64,000 nt of DNA from Methylomonas sp. LL1 (GCF_015711015.1 NZ_CP064653.1:868001-932000), one strand, 5' to 3'. Positions 25,857 to 35,948 are shown, counted from the first letter of the stretch. Notes: generated by a model not told the origin, from the sequence alone. Translations and numbers: made by a program.

Positions 25857-26573
25857 TCATCCGAATGATTCCGGCGGAATCCTTAGCCTCAGTGCTGTAC
25901 CTATGTTTTTTGAACTGGCAATTTCGATTTGTCCGCCTAGCGCGAATGCACATTCGTCCATTAAAGACAGCCCCGAACGCTTTTGGTGGGGCGCGGTATC
26001 GTGAGGATCAAATCCCCGTCCGCTATCACTGACAACGACTTCAAGACCGGTATCGGATGCGTAATTGCAGGTAATACTGACCTTGCAAGGTCCCGCATGC
26101 CGGATTACGTTGTCTAAAGATTCATGGATAATGCGGAAAAATACCGTGGCGAAAGTTCGGTCAAATGCCTTGCATTCGCCGGATATAGTCAGCGCGCATG
26201 GTAACTTATGCCGTCGTTCAAAGATATGACAAAGCCGATTTAAAACCGTTGCCACATTGGGTTCGGCATCCCCGGTTCGCAGATTATCGATTAAATGGCA
26301 GATGGATTGCATGCAACGTTCCGTCAACATCAACATACCGTTAGCCGTTTCCGTCATATCCTTGTCGTCTTGATGCCGCAGTTTGAATAGCGAAATTTGC
26401 ATGCTGAGTGCGGTCAGTAATTGCCCTAAATCATCGTGTAATTCGCGAGCAACCGCGTTGGATTCTCTCTCCAAAATCGCATTCCATTGCTTGTTGATTG
26501 CTAATAAACGTTGCCGCAGGCAAGCTTGGGTAAATTCCGCGCCGATGGGGTTCAATTCATCCTTCATGACCAT
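25857..26573 (-). CDS. soluble NarX-type sensor histidine kinase
   Basis: 238 residues containing only the kinase core: a HisKA_3 dimerisation domain with the phospho-accepting His in NAVARELHDDLGQLLTAL (about residues 37-54) and an ATPase domain (FRIIHESLDNVIRHA, VVSDSGRGFDP, GLSLMDECAFALGGQIEIAS). No membrane segment or sensor domain precedes it, so its input must come through a partner. Kinases of this class pair with NarL-type regulators, and one is encoded 300 nt downstream on the same strand. Confidence 0.93.
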   Translation of the reverse strand: MVMKDELNPIGAEFTQACLRQRLLAINKQWNAILERESNAVARELHDDLGQLLTALSMQISLFKLRHQDDKDMTETANGMLMLTERCMQSICHLIDNLRTGDAEPNVATVLNRLCHIFERRHKLPCALTISGECKAFDRTFATVFFRIIHESLDNVIRHAGPCKVSITCNYASDTGLEVVVSDSGRGFDPHDTAPHQKRSGLSLMDECAFALGGQIEIASSKNIGTALRLRIPPESFG

Positions 26574-26913
26574 TATCTTGAGTGCTTAAATGTTGTTTTG
26601 TCCGAATCATTGTCGTGTCGCTTCAAAATATTCGTCGACTCCAGAATTGCCAATCAACCTAGGTTTGCGCCGGCATAGACAGCCCCATGATGGATTGCAC
26701 TGATAAGCGTCCCACAAGTAGGCGCGGCTGGTGGCGCTGGCGGATTGACGTAATCCGAGTCTATAGTCTTCGAAAACCACTATGGAGTCACGCGTTGAAA
26801 ACGTTTAAGGCCCAAGCCTTCGCGGGGCAAGAACGCGCGTAATGACGGGATTTTTACGGCATAGCCATCATTTGCGCTATAAACAGTCGCTTTTATACCT
26901 AAAAACAGCGGTC

Positions 26914-27321
26914 ATGGATAGGCCGATTAATCCGCCGACGATGCCTATGAGAAACCTTGAACAACTGTTCGCCGCGCTTGCCAAATCCGCGTTTCGCGGC
27001 AAATTTCATTTGCAAGATAAGGATTTGCATTATATACAGGCGAAAGGGTTGCCGACGATACTCGATCACGCGCGCGATTTTATTGGCAAGCGTCTGGCTC
27101 CCGGTTTTATCCCCAACGATGGCAAACAGACGCCTTTTCGCGGACATCCCGTGTTCGTCGCGCAGCATGCAACCGCCTGTTGTTGCCGAAGTTGTTTGCA
27201 AAAATGGCATGGGATAGAGCAGGGGCGTAAGCTGAGTGCTATTGAGCAAGACTACATTATCGAAGTACTGCGGCACTGGCTACAGCGGGAAATCAATCGA
27301 TTCACCGAAAACAGCCATTGA
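26914..27321 (+). CDS. DUF4186 family protein
   Basis: About 135 residues with the DUF4186 pattern: LEQLFAALAKSAFRGKF, GLPTILDHARDFI, RLAPGFIPNDGKQTPFRGHP, VFVAQHATACCCRSCLQKWH. The conserved His, the Cys cluster and the NDGKQTP stretch suggest a metal-binding or catalytic site, but the function of the family is unknown. The start is uncertain: the frame is open from an ATG at 26842, but family similarity begins near 26941, so I place it at 26914; no candidate has a good ribosome binding site. It lies alone between the signalling island and trhP. Confidence 0.82.
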   Translation: MDRPINPPTMPMRNLEQLFAALAKSAFRGKFHLQDKDLHYIQAKGLPTILDHARDFIGKRLAPGFIPNDGKQTPFRGHPVFVAQHATACCCRSCLQKWHGIEQGRKLSAIEQDYIIEVLRHWLQREINRFTENSH

Positions 27322-27415
27322 CATGTTCAATGAGCCCGGCTTGCTAGGAATTGATAGGCTATAGGGTCAAATTAGCCTCGGGGTGTGGAGTTTGCAAAGA
27401 TCGGGCCTGATTATT

Positions 27416-27424
27416 TGTTAAAAT
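27416..27424 (+). promoter_or_regulatory. extended -10 promoter of trhP
   Basis: TGTTAAAAT is an extended -10 element 30 nt upstream of the trhP ATG. A TTGCAA at 27392-27397 is a loose -35 with overly long spacing, so the extended -10 is the main support. Confidence 0.42.
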
Positions 27425-27454
27425 GCCGCGCATTCAAATCATTGTCTACTCAAT

Positions 27455-28810
27455 ATGAAACACGTCGAACTCCTTTCTCCCGCCGGTACCCTACGTAACA
27501 TGCGTTATGCCTTTGCGTTTGGCGCGGATGCGGTATATGCCGGCCAACCGCGTTACAGCCTGCGCGTGCGCAACAACGATTTTCTGGCCGATAACTTGGC
27601 TAAAGGCATTGCGGAAGCGCATCAGCTGGGAAAAAAGTTTTTTTTGGCGGCCAACGTGATTCCGCATAACGCCAAGATCAAAACCTTTGTCAAGGATATG
27701 GCGCCGATCATTGCCATGCAGCCGGATGCCTTGATCATGGCCGATCCCGGCTTGATCATGATGACGCGCGAAAATTGGCCGGAGATGCCGATTCACCTGT
27801 CGGTGCAAGCCAATACTGTCAATTTTGCCACGGTTAAGTTCTGGCAGCGGATGGGGGTGGAACGGGTGATTCTGTCACGGGAATTGTCACTGGACGAGAT
27901 TGCCGAAATTCGCCAGGAATGTCCGGACATGGAACTGGAGGTTTTCGTGCATGGCGCGCTCTGTATCGCTTATTCCGGCCGTTGTCTGCTATCGGGCTAT
28001 TTCAATCACCGCGACCCCAATCAAGGCACCTGTACCAATTCTTGCCGTTGGAAGTACGACACCGTACCGGCCCGGGAAAATGCCGAAGGTGATTATGTGT
28101 TGGACGAGAGTTCGGTATTGTCGATGGACGATCTGAACCAAAGCCTGAATACCGCCAGTTGCGGCGGCGCCGAACGCCATCCCTTGGCCGACAATATTTA
28201 TTTTCTGGAAGAAGAAGGGCGTAAGGGCGAATTGCTGCCGGTGATGGAAGATGAAAACGGCACCTATATCATGAATTCCAAGGATTTGCGTGCCATCGAG
28301 CATGTACAGCGTCTGGTTGAAATCGGTGTCGATAGCCTGAAAATCGAAGGCCGTACCAAATCGCATTATTACGTGGCCCGCACCGCCCAAACCTACCGGC
28401 AAGCGATAGACGATGCGCTGGCCGGTAGGCCATTCCAGCCCGAGTTGATCGGAGTGCTGGATAATCTGGCTAACCGCGGTTATACCGATGGTTTTTATCA
28501 ACGCCATCATACCCACGAGCATCAAAACTATATTTCCGGCTATTCGAAAAGTCACCAACAGCAGTTTTGCGGGGAAATTACCGCCTACGATACCGCAACC
28601 GGTCTGGCCGATGTCGGCGTAAAAAATAAATTCGCGGTGGGTGATAGGTTGGAAATGATTTTGCCGACGGGTAACCGTGATATAACCGTGGACAGTATGC
28701 TGGATAAATACGGCAATCCGATGCGGGAAGCACCAGGCGGTGGTTATGAGGTGAAGATTCCATTGCCGGATGCCGAGTGCGAATATGGGTTGCTGGCACG
28801 TTATTTTTAG
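27455..28810 (+). CDS. trhP: U32-family tRNA hydroxylation protein (YegQ/TrhP)
   Basis: Peptidase-U32-like protein; YegQ (TrhP) in E. coli is needed for prephenate-dependent 5-hydroxylation of wobble uridine in tRNA. The 451 residues begin VELLSPAGTLRNMRYAFAFGADAVYAG, as in the family, and contain the cysteine-rich stretch CIAYSGRCLLSGYF ... GTCTNSCRW (about residues 169-202), thought to hold an iron-sulfur cluster, then SLKIEGRTKSHYYVA. A promoter-like element lies just upstream, and rraA follows after 9 nt, so the two probably form an operon. Confidence 0.92.
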   Translation: MKHVELLSPAGTLRNMRYAFAFGADAVYAGQPRYSLRVRNNDFLADNLAKGIAEAHQLGKKFFLAANVIPHNAKIKTFVKDMAPIIAMQPDALIMADPGLIMMTRENWPEMPIHLSVQANTVNFATVKFWQRMGVERVILSRELSLDEIAEIRQECPDMELEVFVHGALCIAYSGRCLLSGYFNHRDPNQGTCTNSCRWKYDTVPARENAEGDYVLDESSVLSMDDLNQSLNTASCGGAERHPLADNIYFLEEEGRKGELLPVMEDENGTYIMNSKDLRAIEHVQRLVEIGVDSLKIEGRTKSHYYVARTAQTYRQAIDDALAGRPFQPELIGVLDNLANRGYTDGFYQRHHTHEHQNYISGYSKSHQQQFCGEITAYDTATGLADVGVKNKFAVGDRLEMILPTGNRDITVDSMLDKYGNPMREAPGGGYEVKIPLPDAECEYGLLARYF

Positions 28811-28819
28811 GAGGCTATC

Positions 28820-29305
28820 ATGTCGTTTGTAACGGCCGATCTCTGTGACCGCTTCTCCGGTCAGGAAAACTTTCAAATCGCCGAACCACTGTTTCGGCAC
28901 TTTGGCGGCAATCGCCGGTTTTGCGGGCGCATCTCGACGCTTAAAGTGTTCGAGGATAATTCCTTGGTGCGTACCGCGTTGGAGGAAAAAGGCTATGATC
29001 GGGTGCTGGTGGTTGACGGCGGCGGCTCCAGGCGGTGCGCTTTGTTTGGCGATACGCTTGCCGGTTTGGCGGTCGAAAACGGCTGGCGGGGTATTATTAT
29101 TTACGGTTGCATACGGGGTGTTGAACTGATCGATCAAATGCCGATTGGCGTGATGGCATTGAATACGCATCCCTTGCGCAGCAGTAAGCATGGCGAGGGT
29201 CACCGCGATGTGATGATCACTTTCGCCGGCGTCAATTTCAAGCAGGATCATTATTTATATGCCGACGCGGACGGAATTATCGTTTCGGAAACAAAATTAG
29301 ATTAA
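28820..29305 (+). CDS. rraA: RraA-family protein (regulator of RNase E or aldolase-type)
   Basis: 161 residues with the RraA fold signature: TADLCDRF near the N-terminus, [40 protein letters not shown] and [13 protein letters not shown]. coli RraA binds RNase E and inhibits it; close relatives are oxaloacetate decarboxylase/HMG aldolases, and the two are hard to separate by sequence. The length fits the regulator. AGGAGG lies upstream of the ATG, and trhP ends 9 nt before. Confidence 0.9.
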   Translation: MSFVTADLCDRFSGQENFQIAEPLFRHFGGNRRFCGRISTLKVFEDNSLVRTALEEKGYDRVLVVDGGGSRRCALFGDTLAGLAVENGWRGIIIYGCIRGVELIDQMPIGVMALNTHPLRSSKHGEGHRDVMITFAGVNFKQDHYLYADADGIIVSETKLD

Positions 29306-29342
29306 AATCGTTCCATCTTTACCCAGTAAAATACTCAAGAAT

Positions 29343-30299
29343 ATGCAAATCGTACTCGCAAACCCACGTGGATTCTGTGCCGGCGTTGACCGGGCTATTG
29401 AAATTGTCGATCAAGCCATTGATACATTTGGCGCGCCGATCTATGTGCGGCATGAAGTGGTGCATAATCGCACGGTAGTGGATGGCCTGAAACAAAAGGG
29501 CGCCATTTTTATCGAGGATTTGAGCGATGTGCCGGTTGGATCGTATCTGATCTTTAGTGCTCACGGCGTGTCGAAAGAAGTACAAAAAGAAGCCGAACAG
29601 CGTAAATTAACCGTCTTCGATGCCACCTGCCCATTAGTGACCAAGGTACACATGCAGGTTGCCAAACACGCCAAGCAAGATAGAGAAGTCATATTGATCG
29701 GCCATGCCGGCCATCCGGAAGTGGAAGGCACGATGGGCCAGTACGATAAATGCACTGAACATGGTGATATTTATTTGGTGGAAACCCCGGAAGACGTCAA
29801 AAACCTGAAGGTCAATAATCCGGATAATCTGGCTTATGTGACTCAAACCACCTTGTCGATGACTGATACCAAGGTCATGGTCGACGCCTTGCGCGAACGG
29901 TTTTCTTCCATCAAGGAACAGAAAAAGGACGACATTTGTTACGCCACCCAAAACCGTCAAGATGCCGTGCATGACTTGGCCAAGATTTCGGATTTAATTT
30001 TAGTGGTAGGGTCACCGAACAGTTCCAATTCCAACCGCTTACGCGAAATTGCCGAGCAATTGGGCAAATCGGCCCATTTGATTGATACCTACAAGGACAT
30101 GAAACAGGAATGGCTGGCGGGAATCGAGGTGGTTGGCGTGACGGCCGGAGCTTCGGCGCCCGAAGTGTTGGTACAGGAAGTGATTAATCAGTTGAAGGAA
30201 TGGGGCGGAGAAAGTACTGTAGTCAGGGAGAACAAAGGCATCGAAGAAAAAGTGGTGTTTTCCATCCCCAAGGAATTAAAAAAACACATGGAAGCCTGA
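29343..30299 (+). CDS. ispH: 4-hydroxy-3-methylbut-2-enyl diphosphate reductase
   Basis: Last step of the MEP isoprenoid pathway, producing IPP and DMAPP with a 4Fe-4S cluster. The 318 residues show the three cluster cysteines: C12 in [16 protein letters not shown], the Cys of [11 protein letters not shown] (about 98) and that of [14 protein letters not shown] (about 199). HEVVHN and GHAGHPEV substrate residues are also present. It lies 37 nt after rraA; a rhodanese follows 43 nt later. Length and motifs are complete. Confidence 0.97.
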   Translation: MQIVLANPRGFCAGVDRAIEIVDQAIDTFGAPIYVRHEVVHNRTVVDGLKQKGAIFIEDLSDVPVGSYLIFSAHGVSKEVQKEAEQRKLTVFDATCPLVTKVHMQVAKHAKQDREVILIGHAGHPEVEGTMGQYDKCTEHGDIYLVETPEDVKNLKVNNPDNLAYVTQTTLSMTDTKVMVDALRERFSSIKEQKKDDICYATQNRQDAVHDLAKISDLILVVGSPNSSNSNRLREIAEQLGKSAHLIDTYKDMKQEWLAGIEVVGVTAGASAPEVLVQEVINQLKEWGGESTVVRENKGIEEKVVFSIPKELKKHMEA

Positions 30300-30342
30300 T
30301 CGAAAGCAGGCATTTTATATTCACGGCAAATGGAGATTTAAC

Positions 30343-30702
30343 ATGAGCATAACCGCGCAAGATATGGTTGCCGCAGCTAAGCAACAAATCAAGGAAATTG
30401 ATAGCGCTACCGCGCAAAGCTGGTTGGACAACAGTTTGGTGCTTGATGTCCGCGAGCCGGCCGAATTCGCGGCCGGACATCTGCCCGGTGCCGTCAATAT
30501 TCCACGCGGCCTGTTGGAATTCAAGATCGACAGTCACCCGGATTTTCAAGCTAAGCAGAATGCGGATATCGTGGTGTACTGCCAAACCGGTGGCCGCTCC
30601 GCGTTGGCGACTTTGGCCTTGAATCAGCTGGGCTATGAAAAGGCGGTCAGCATGGCCGGCGGTTTTAAAACCTGGGCGGAGAGTGGCTTGCCTCTTGGCT
30701 GA
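30343..30702 (+). CDS. rhodanese-like domain protein
   Basis: 119 residues, a single rhodanese domain with LVLDVREPAEFAAGHLPGA and the active-site loop YCQTGGRSALAT (Cys80). Such proteins carry persulfide sulfur or act in thiol chemistry. No signal peptide is seen, so it is cytoplasmic. Its stop overlaps the start of hslR, so the two are translationally coupled. The specific acceptor is not evident. Confidence 0.92.
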   Translation: MSITAQDMVAAAKQQIKEIDSATAQSWLDNSLVLDVREPAEFAAGHLPGAVNIPRGLLEFKIDSHPDFQAKQNADIVVYCQTGGRSALATLALNQLGYEKAVSMAGGFKTWAESGLPLG

Positions 30703-31093
30703 AATCTCCGAAGTTCGTATCGATAAATGGCTGTGGGCCGCGAGGTTTTTCAAAACCCGCGGCCTGGCGGCCGACGCCGTCAATGGCGGGAAAGTGCATG
30801 TCAACGGCCAGCGCTGCAAACCGGGCAAAAACATCAAAATCGGCGATTTGATCAGGGTACACAAAGATCAATACAGCTGGGAAATCGAAGTCACCGATCT
30901 GAACAAGCAGCGTCGGCCCGCCAAGGAAGCGTCCTTGCTGTACCAGGAAGATCAGGACAGCATCGGCAAACGTCAGCGGCAAATGGAATTGCATAAGCAA
31001 CAACAAGCGTTGCAGCACCCTTCCGAACGCGAGCGTAAGCCCAACAAAAAACAACGCCGGTTGATACATCGATTCAAACAAGACGCCAGTTAA
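30695..31093 (+). CDS. hslR: ribosome-associated heat shock protein Hsp15 (S4 domain)
   Basis: Hsp15 recycles 50S subunits with stalled peptidyl-tRNA after heat shock. About 132 residues, like the E. coli protein: the S4 domain (EVRIDKWLWAARFFKTRGLA, then GGKVHVNGQRCKPGKNIKIGD) is followed by a Lys/Gln-rich tail ending KKQQRRLIHRF-like. The start is not an ATG: a TTG at 30695 reads (M)AEISEVRIDKW, as in relatives; a GTG at 30683 is an alternative. It overlaps the rhodanese gene by 8 nt. Confidence 0.85.
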   Translation: MAEISEVRIDKWLWAARFFKTRGLAADAVNGGKVHVNGQRCKPGKNIKIGDLIRVHKDQYSWEIEVTDLNKQRRPAKEASLLYQEDQDSIGKRQRQMELHKQQQALQHPSERERKPNKKQRRLIHRFKQDAS

Positions 31094-31214
31094 ACCGCGT
31101 CGCGCCTACAAAAACAATAGCCACAATACCTGCTTCAATTTATCATTCCATCCGCTTCGCAAAGGGAACTCCGAGGGTTTGTGGCGAAGCTTGCGTCACC
31201 TTCGAGGATAACTA

Positions 31215-32999
31215 ATGTTGAAACGCCGTGCCTTATTGCTCAATTTTGCCCTGTTTGGCAGCGCATTGCTGTCGGGTTGCTCCACCAGTCGGCAAATCGT
31301 TGTCGATTATCCTAAAACCGAAACTTCTATTTTAAAACCACTGAAAGGGCAATCCGCTGTCAGTGCCGATGATTACTATGTGCAACTGGTCTCGGAGTTT
31401 GAATTCAAGGGCGATAGCGCCCTAAAAGGCGGTTGTAGCGATGTCGGTGCCTCTTACGAGACCGGCGATATGTCGGCGGCACTATTGTTCAAGATCCACA
31501 ACGACGCGCTCAAGTACAAGCAAGAGGCCAGCGGATTTTTATACCAAGCCACCACCGGCAAATGTAATTTCAAGCTGGAAACCAAGAAGGCCTATCTGAC
31601 ACCTTGGTTGAGATTGGATTCGGCCAAGGATACCTCGCTTGAATACAGCTTTTTGACCAGTAACAGCCGCGAAGCCAATCTTTCCCAATTGGTCGGCGAT
31701 GTCAATACCGCCAGCAACCTGATGATGTTGACCGGGGTCGGCACCGGGGTTGCCTTGATGGGCAAACTGGCCGGCAGTTGGGTCGAGAGTGCCGCCGCGC
31801 AACCTGTTGGCAATAAGCAGCCGTCGCCGTCGGCCAAATACAGTTCCGAGACGCACAATTTGCCCGCCAGCGTGGTGCTGGCTAACGACGGTGGCAGTCT
31901 GAATCAAAGCCGGTTGGCGGTCTATGAAGTGGTGGATGGCGGGCTGAAAATGTGGGCCTCCGAAACCAAATTATTGGGCGAAATGCGGGTTTATCCGGAA
32001 CTGGTGCCATCGTTGTTGTTGAAGTCTTCGGTCGAGGGCATTCCGGACGCGCATGATTTGTCGCTGGATGAATTGATGCGCACGCCGATCAAGACCGTGA
32101 GCGGCGAAGTACCGCTCCGGCAATTATTCGAACAAATCGATCCGGCCGATAGACCGGATTTCAAGCCGGATTGGCGCGATTATGACGAAATTGTCAACCA
32201 GTGCCGGCGCTTGAAATTGGTCATGAAAGGCATGGGATACAATAAATTCGATCGCAATGCGGTGTTGTTTTATTTCCTGGATAAAGCATCGCCCGACTGG
32301 AAAAGCTTTAATATCACGGCGCAACAAGCAATGACCGACGCCATTCGTCCGCGGGTATTGGAACAGTATCGCGCCAAGGATTTTTCCGGTTGTCTGGCCA
32401 GCGAAGATTATGCGGTGATGAAAAGTATGCGGTTGCCGGTTAACACCGTGGAAGATTGGGATAATTTGACCAGTAACCGGCAGAAAAAAGAAGGTGTGAT
32501 CAGTTCGGTTCAGTCGTTGGGGCGGCAGTTATTGGCGGCCTTGAGTCATCCCGATAAGGACGAAATGGCCAGGCAATTGTATCCCTTGTTGTTTACCGCC
32601 AAGGACGGTAACGGTTCGGTGTTGCTGCAAAATCACCTGAGCAATTTCGGTTTGGAGAGTTTGCTGCAAATGCCGCCGATTGCCGACGAAGGTGTAGCCA
32701 TCAACGCCGCGAAACTGGCCGACGTGATGGTAGGGTTGAACGTAGAGAGTTTTAGTTGTGTGCGTCCGGCCCAGGATCAAGGTCAGCCTTTGGCGAATAT
32801 CGGGATTTTGCTGTTTGCCACCCGGCCCGGCAGTCCGCGCGAAAAGGGCGGGGCGCTGGAGTTTGAAGTGGCTCAAGGCAAAATCAGCCGCTTAAGCTTT
32901 CAGCACCCGACATTCCGCGATTTTGAACAGAATATAGCCGATTACCCCGATCTGGGCGGCTGCCGAATCGAGGCCGATTTTTTGAATAAACTGCATTAA
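31215..32999 (+). CDS. large outer-envelope lipoprotein of unknown function
   Basis: 594 residues. A lipoprotein signal peptide ends with the lipobox LLSGC (Cys22), and the residues after Cys (STSRQ) would not force retention in the inner membrane, so the outer membrane is likely. The mature protein has no motif I recognise; it is rich in alternating hydrophobic/polar stretches and has one hydrophobic, Gly/Ala-rich segment around residue 170-190 (LMMLTGVGTGVALMGKLAG). It is followed after 12 nt by a DUF748/AsmA-like gene, so the two are very likely co-transcribed and may act together in the envelope. Confidence 0.85.
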   Translation: MLKRRALLLNFALFGSALLSGCSTSRQIVVDYPKTETSILKPLKGQSAVSADDYYVQLVSEFEFKGDSALKGGCSDVGASYETGDMSAALLFKIHNDALKYKQEASGFLYQATTGKCNFKLETKKAYLTPWLRLDSAKDTSLEYSFLTSNSREANLSQLVGDVNTASNLMMLTGVGTGVALMGKLAGSWVESAAAQPVGNKQPSPSAKYSSETHNLPASVVLANDGGSLNQSRLAVYEVVDGGLKMWASETKLLGEMRVYPELVPSLLLKSSVEGIPDAHDLSLDELMRTPIKTVSGEVPLRQLFEQIDPADRPDFKPDWRDYDEIVNQCRRLKLVMKGMGYNKFDRNAVLFYFLDKASPDWKSFNITAQQAMTDAIRPRVLEQYRAKDFSGCLASEDYAVMKSMRLPVNTVEDWDNLTSNRQKKEGVISSVQSLGRQLLAALSHPDKDEMARQLYPLLFTAKDGNGSVLLQNHLSNFGLESLLQMPPIADEGVAINAAKLADVMVGLNVESFSCVRPAQDQGQPLANIGILLFATRPGSPREKGGALEFEVAQGKISRLSFQHPTFRDFEQNIADYPDLGGCRIEADFLNKLH

Positions 33000-33011
33000 A
33001 GTCCGCCGAAA

Positions 33012-35948
33012 ATGCTGAAAAAAATCCTGATATTGGCTGCCATCCTGGTTGCATTAATCGGTTTGTACGCCATTTCGGGATTTTATTTGCTACCCAGACT
33101 GGCGACCGACAAACTGCCGAAACTGCTGACTGAAATGAGTGGTCGGACGGTGCAATTACAGACCGTGCATTTCGATCCGTTCGAGTTGAAGGCCGAGCTT
33201 CAGGGGGGTGATTTTCCGGCCGCGGACGGCAAAGCCTTGTTGAGCTTCGAGGCGTTATCGGTCGATGTCGATCTGATTGAATCGGTCAAGCAAAAAAGCC
33301 TGATTGTGGCGAACCTGACCTTGCGTAAACCCGTTGGCAATATCGAGCGCGGCGCGGACGGCCGTTTCAATTTCAGCGATTTGGTCGACAAGGTTTCAGC
33401 ATCCGGCCAGGAAAAGCAAGATACGTCCGAATCCGGCGCGCCGCCGGTTTTGATCCACCAAATCAGTTTGGAGGAGGGCCAAATCAGCTGGTCCGACGCC
33501 TCGTCCGGCCAGCGGAAACAGGAAGCCTTGCTGCCGGTTAATTTGTCGATTTCCGAACTTGCGACACTGCCGGATAACAAGGCGGCTTTTAATTTGAGTC
33601 TGAAACTGGCTTCGGGCGGCGGTTTGGATATACAAGGTGATCTGGCTCTGTCCGCGTTGGGTTCGCAAGGGCATGTCAATCTGGACGGCGTCGGCTTGAC
33701 TCAAATCTGGCGGCTGTTTTTACAAGAGGCAATGCCGTTGGAAATTGTCGATGGCCAGTTGTCACTGCAAGCTGATTATGTATTCGGCGGCAATCAGAAA
33801 TCGGGTTTGCAGGTGTTGGTCAGCAACGGCTCCGTGGTTGTCAAGCAATTGGGGCTAACCGAAAAATCCAAGGACGCGCATTTGATCGACCTGCCGCTGT
33901 TGGCGGTAAACGGCATCCATCTGGATTTGCAGAAACAACAGCTCGGTATTGCTTCCGTTGCCAGCAGCGATGCCAACATCAAAGCCTGGTTGCAAGCCGA
34001 CGGGCAGGTTAATTACCAAGCTTTATTCACTGATCAAGCCGTGGAGAGCTCTTCGCAAGCGGAACCCGCGGTAGCCGAATCCGCCCCCCCCTGGCAAATC
34101 CAGTTGGACACATTGGCGCTGAGCAATTATCGAATCGAGTTTACCGATCACAGCCAGGTCAAGCCGGTGGAAATGGTGTTGAGTGAACTCAATTGCACGC
34201 TAAACGACTATCGCAATGCCGACGCCATCCGCGTGCCGCTGGAATTTAGTGCGCGATTCAATCAATCCGGCAGTTTAAAGTTCGGTGGCGATCTTGGATT
34301 GTCGCCATTCTCGGCTAATTGGGCGCTGGACATGCGCGCGATCAAGCTGAAAACATTCCAGACCTATGTTGATCCGTTCGTGCGCCTGGAGTTGGTCGAT
34401 GGCGAACTGAATACTCAAGGTAACCTACGCTTGAGCATGGCGGATGCCATTCAAGTCAACTATCAGGGCGATGCCAATATCGATAGTTTGATTACCCGCG
34501 ACAAGGCAAAAAATCAGGACTTTGTGAAATGGGCCAATTTGGAGCTCAAGCAAATGGTCATTGATGTGCCCAAGCAGGATTACAAGTTAGCCAAGGTCAT
34601 TTTCGATCAACCCTATGCGCGGTTCATGATCAAAAAAGACGGTACTAACAATATCAGCGATATTTTGGTAGCTAAAACCAGTAGCAAGTCGTCAGCCAAA
34701 AATAACAACAAAATCGATAAAGAAAACGGCAAGGCGGCTGAACCGGTGGTTACCATCGGCAACATCGAGCTGAAACAGGGACAATCGGATTTTGCCGATT
34801 ATTCGTTGATATTGCCTTTCGTGGTAAAAATGAATGACTTGTCGGGAGAAGTGGATGGTTTTGCCTCGAATTCCGATAAGGCCGCCAAGCTGAAACTGCA
34901 AGGCAAGGTCCACGATCTGGCCAGCGTCAAGATTCAGGGTAATTATCAATTTCAAAGTGGTGATTCCGATATTGTCTTGAACTTCAGCCACCTGCCGTTA
35001 CCTTTGGTGACGCCGTACATGGCTGAGTTTGCCGGTTACCGGATAGAAAAGGGCCAGATGGCGCTTGATCTGAAATACACCATTAAAGACAGCCTACTGA
35101 CCGCGCAGAATAAAATATTCATAGACCAGCTGGTGTTGGGCGAGAAAGTCGAGAATCCCAAGGCTGTCTCATTGCCCTTGGAGTTGGCCGTGGCGTTGTT
35201 GAAGGATGGCGATGGCAAAATCAATCTGGATTTTCCGATCACCGGCAGTTTGGAAGATCCGAAGTTCAGCGTTGGCTCGTTGGTGGCCGATGTCATGGTA
35301 AATGTCATCAGCAAAACGGTCTCGGCGCCGTTCAAGGCGATTGCGTCCCTGTTTGATAGTGAAGCTGATCTTAGTACCATAAGTTTTGCGGCTGGTAGCG
35401 CGGAATTAAGTTCGGAAGAAATCGCCAAGTTGGATGTCATCGTCAAAGCCTTGACCACCAAGCCCGAACTGGTTTTGGAAATCAAAGGGGTGGCCTACGA
35501 GGTTAGGGACTGGCCGGTCATGCGTTTTGACGCACTGACGGATATTTTGAAAAAAATGAAATCAGGCGAGTTGCGCGACAAGGGCGAAAAGGTCCGTTCC
35601 GAATATATCGAGTTATCGGATCAGGATTATAAAAGGCTGTTAGCCAAGTTTTACGCCGAGGTTTTTCCGCAAAAAATCGAATATTCGCTTTTCGGCGAAC
35701 CTAGGATCAAAAGCAGCCCCGCTGCCGATTTTTATAATCAGGCTCGTCAGGAACTGGAGGCTATGATGCAGCCGGAACCACAGCGTCTGAACGATCTTGC
35801 GGTAGCTCGCGCCAACCATATTGCCAAATATTTGACCTTGCAAGCCGGGGTGGATAGAAGCCGAATCTATATTTTGGCAACCGAGTTAAGTAACGAAAAT
35901 GCGGAGAGCGGGATTGTCGCTCATTTATCCTTGAACGTGGCATCGTGA
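33012..35948 (+). CDS. DUF748 / AsmA-like envelope protein
   Basis: 978 residues. An N-terminal TM anchor (about 5-27) precedes a long periplasmic, beta-rich region with AsmA-like features (GRTVQLQTVHFDPFELKAEL at about 40-60; repeated 'L.G..L.' beta stretches; DGDGKINLDFPITGSLEDPKF near residue 735), the DUF748 pattern. The last third after about residue 785 (FAAGSAELSSEEIAKLDVI) resembles an OmpA-like peptidoglycan-binding domain. AsmA-type proteins form bridges for phospholipid transport or influence outer-membrane assembly; this role is inferred. Its neighbour is the lipoprotein gene 12 nt upstream. Confidence 0.86.
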   Translation: MLKKILILAAILVALIGLYAISGFYLLPRLATDKLPKLLTEMSGRTVQLQTVHFDPFELKAELQGGDFPAADGKALLSFEALSVDVDLIESVKQKSLIVANLTLRKPVGNIERGADGRFNFSDLVDKVSASGQEKQDTSESGAPPVLIHQISLEEGQISWSDASSGQRKQEALLPVNLSISELATLPDNKAAFNLSLKLASGGGLDIQGDLALSALGSQGHVNLDGVGLTQIWRLFLQEAMPLEIVDGQLSLQADYVFGGNQKSGLQVLVSNGSVVVKQLGLTEKSKDAHLIDLPLLAVNGIHLDLQKQQLGIASVASSDANIKAWLQADGQVNYQALFTDQAVESSSQAEPAVAESAPPWQIQLDTLALSNYRIEFTDHSQVKPVEMVLSELNCTLNDYRNADAIRVPLEFSARFNQSGSLKFGGDLGLSPFSANWALDMRAIKLKTFQTYVDPFVRLELVDGELNTQGNLRLSMADAIQVNYQGDANIDSLITRDKAKNQDFVKWANLELKQMVIDVPKQDYKLAKVIFDQPYARFMIKKDGTNNISDILVAKTSSKSSAKNNNKIDKENGKAAEPVVTIGNIELKQGQSDFADYSLILPFVVKMNDLSGEVDGFASNSDKAAKLKLQGKVHDLASVKIQGNYQFQSGDSDIVLNFSHLPLPLVTPYMAEFAGYRIEKGQMALDLKYTIKDSLLTAQNKIFIDQLVLGEKVENPKAVSLPLELAVALLKDGDGKINLDFPITGSLEDPKFSVGSLVADVMVNVISKTVSAPFKAIASLFDSEADLSTISFAAGSAELSSEEIAKLDVIVKALTTKPELVLEIKGVAYEVRDWPVMRFDALTDILKKMKSGELRDKGEKVRSEYIELSDQDYKRLLAKFYAEVFPQKIEYSLFGEPRIKSSPAADFYNQARQELEAMMQPEPQRLNDLAVARANHIAKYLTLQAGVDRSRIYILATELSNENAESGIVAHLSLNVAS

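Noticed and set aside
27989-29251. A 420-codon minus-strand frame across trhP and rraA
   Set aside because: Both plus-strand genes have clear family motifs; the opposite frame has no domain and low-complexity composition.
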